From the NCBI GenBank assembly GCA_017609175.1, contig JAFCEJ010000001.1:1-57427 (forward strand): a stretch of 57,427 nucleotides of DNA, given 5' to 3'. The stretch is from Candidatus Pacearchaeota archaeon. GTDB taxonomy: Archaea > Nanobdellota > Nanobdellia > Pacearchaeales > GW2011-AR1. Each line of letters opens with the position of its first letter. Within the stretch, counting starts at the first letter, position 1. A model generated the notes under the pieces. The model searched no databases, was not told the DNA's origin, and was given only the letters and a program-made list of their open reading frames with translations. The position numbers were made by a program, and so were the translations under genes. Of the stretch, positions 55,451 through 57,427 are shown in pieces.

Positions 55451-57058
55451 ATGGCAGAAAAACCAGTTGTTCTAATGCCAGAGGATGTTCAGAGAATTCT
55501 TGGAAAGGACGCTCAAAGAAACAATATTCTCGCTGCTAAAATGGTAGCTGAGATGGTAAAGACAACTCTGGGTCCTAAGGGGATGGATAAAATGCTCGTT
55601 TCTCCTACAAATGATATTATTATTACTAATGATGGTGTGACGATTTTAGAAGAAATGCAAATTGAGCATCCTGCTGCGAAAATGATGGTTGAAATCGCAA
55701 AGACACAAGAGACAGAAGTTGGTGACGGGACAACAACCGCAGTTATGGTTGCTGGAAAATTATTAGAAAATGCTGAGAAGCTTCTTGACAAAAAAATTCA
55801 TCCGACTGTTATTACAAAAGGCTATAGGCTGGCTGCTGAAAAGTGTCAGGAAATTTTAAGTGATATTGCTTTAAGAATTACTCCTGAAGACGAAGATATT
55901 TTGAAACAGATTGCAATGACTGCAATGACTGGTAAGGGTGCTGAAGATGCGAAAGAAACTTTTGCAGAAATTATTGTGCAGGCAGTTAAACAGGTTCAGA
56001 CTGAAAAAGGAATTGATTTGGATGATATTAAGATTGAAAAATCCAAAGGAAATGGAATTAAAGACACTGAGCTTATTGCAGGAATTGTTTTAGATAAAGA
56101 GAAAGTTTCGCAAGACATGCCAAAGATTGTTGAAAATGCTAAGATAGCTTTGATTGATTTTTCATTAGAAATTAAAAATCCTGAGATTGATACAAAGATT
56201 TCAATTTCTTCTCCAGAACAACTAAAGAATTTTCTTGATCAAGAGGAAAGGACAATTAAGGAGATGATTGAAAAAGTTAAAGATTCTGGTGCAAATGTTA
56301 TTTTCTGTCAAAAAGGTATTGATGATTTTGCCCAATATTTATTGGCGAAAGCAGGAATTTATGCTTGTAGGCGTGTTGCAAGGTCTGATATGGAAAAATT
56401 AGCAAAATCTACTGGAGGAAAAATTGTTAGTAATTTGAATGAACTAAGCTCTTTAGAATTAGGTAGTGCTGAAATGGTTGAAGAAGTTAAACATGGTGAT
56501 GATACTATGACATATGTTCGTGGATGTCAAAATCCAAAAGCATTGACAATTTTAATTCATGGTGGTACAGAACATGTTATTGATGAAATTGAAAGAGCAA
56601 TTAAAGATGGGTTAGGCGATGTTATCGCTTCATTAAAATCGGGTTTAATTGTTCCTGGTGGAGGTGCGATTGAAATTGAGCTTGCTCGTAGATTGAGAGA
56701 GTTTGGACATTCTCTTAGTGGAAGGGAGCAATTGGCTGTTGAAGAATTTGCAAATGCTTTAGAATATATCCCTGCGACTCTGGCTGAAAATGCAGGTATG
56801 GACCCTATTGATGTTTTGACTGAATTAAAATCACGACATGATGCGGGCGAAAAGAATGCTGGATTAAATCTGTTTAAGAATAAGATTGAAAATGTTTTGG
56901 AAGCCAGAATTCTTGAGCCGTTGAAAATTAAGACACAGGTGATAAATTCTGCAACAGAAGTTGCTATTATGATTTTGAGAATTGATGATGTTATTGCATC
57001 TTCTGGGGATAAAGATGGTAAAGGAATGAGAATGCCTTCTATGGGAGGATATGAATAA
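55451..57058 (+). CDS. Thermosome (group II chaperonin) subunit
   Basis: [81 protein letters not shown]. Confidence 0.97.
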   Translation: MAEKPVVLMPEDVQRILGKDAQRNNILAAKMVAEMVKTTLGPKGMDKMLVSPTNDIIITNDGVTILEEMQIEHPAAKMMVEIAKTQETEVGDGTTTAVMVAGKLLENAEKLLDKKIHPTVITKGYRLAAEKCQEILSDIALRITPEDEDILKQIAMTAMTGKGAEDAKETFAEIIVQAVKQVQTEKGIDLDDIKIEKSKGNGIKDTELIAGIVLDKEKVSQDMPKIVENAKIALIDFSLEIKNPEIDTKISISSPEQLKNFLDQEERTIKEMIEKVKDSGANVIFCQKGIDDFAQYLLAKAGIYACRRVARSDMEKLAKSTGGKIVSNLNELSSLELGSAEMVEEVKHGDDTMTYVRGCQNPKALTILIHGGTEHVIDEIERAIKDGLGDVIASLKSGLIVPGGGAIEIELARRLREFGHSLSGREQLAVEEFANALEYIPATLAENAGMDPIDVLTELKSRHDAGEKNAGLNLFKNKIENVLEARILEPLKIKTQVINSATEVAIMILRIDDVIASSGDKDGKGMRMPSMGGYE

Positions 57059-57333
57059 TGGGAATAGAAGATATGGCAAATAATACTAATGAGGATATGA
57101 AATATCTTTCAAAATTACAAGGAGGGGATTATTGTGTTATTGAAACCCTTGAGGGAAGATATAAGACTTATAAGCAATCTGAATTTGCAAGGCTGGTTGC
57201 TGAAAATGAAATTGAGTTTAATGATATTGTAAAATCAAATATTCCTAAGAAAGAAGCTGAAAAAATATGTATTAAATATAATAAAAAGAATAGAAAAAGT
57301 GTTTGGCCTGGTTTTAATGAAGATAAAATTTAA
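57058..57333 (+). CDS. Hypothetical protein
   Basis: 91-aa ORF overlapping the thermosome stop by 1 nt (TAATG). Confidence 0.55.
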   Translation: MGIEDMANNTNEDMKYLSKLQGGDYCVIETLEGRYKTYKQSEFARLVAENEIEFNDIVKSNIPKKEAEKICIKYNKKNRKSVWPGFNEDKI

Positions 57334-57334
57334 A

Positions 57335-57427
57335 TTATAAAAACCAGAAAATTTTGTAGAATAAATTTTTCAGCCATCTGATAAATTTTTGCCATAAAGA
57401 TTGTTTCTCAATTATAATTTTTTCTTC
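57335..57427 (-). CDS. C-terminal end of a minus-strand gene truncated by the window edge
   Basis: Open frame ...EEKIIIEKQSLWQKFIRWLKNLFYKIFWFL*. Confidence 0.5.
   Translation of the reverse strand, partial: EEKIIIEKQSLWQKFIRWLKNLFYKIFWFL

Overview
The window is a gene-dense, AT-rich chromosomal segment of an archaeon. It carries archaeal-type aIF2-gamma, aIF5B, S6e, L7Ae, S28e, L24e, S10, thermosome, Kae1 and Elp3, together with bacterial-type DNA gyrase (GyrA and GyrB) and many short secreted or membrane proteins. This looks like a DPANN lineage of the Pacearchaeota/Woesearchaeota type; that placement is my inference, not a search result. I support about 70 protein genes and four tRNAs: Ile(UAU), Glu(UUC), Tyr(GUA) and Asp(GUC). 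The first three carry introns at the canonical 37/38 position. I see no CRISPR array, rRNA, transposase or integrase. The main candidates for follow-up are: (1) a PP-loop tRNA thiolation-type enzyme followed directly by a protein that keeps the Ncs6/TtuA N- and C-terminal regions but lacks the PP-loop (Ncs2/Ctu2-like), about 10 kb from an N-terminally short Elp3 and a Trm9-like methyltransferase; (2) a membrane protein with an extracellular beta-sandwich-like region and a cytoplasmic degenerate class III nucleotide-cyclase-like domain; (3) a fused MTA phosphorylase-adenine phosphoribosyltransferase; (4) a compact structured element directly after tRNA-Ile(UAU), ending in an exact 17-nt copy of the tRNA 3' end; (5) tandem UUCG-capped hairpins in a convergent intergenic region; (6) a Dph2 gene reduced to its N-terminal domain; (7) a frame-broken metallo-beta-lactamase-fold gene; (8) a recurrent TAAAATG stop/start junction inside operons. 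No searches were run; family calls rest on motifs recognised by eye.
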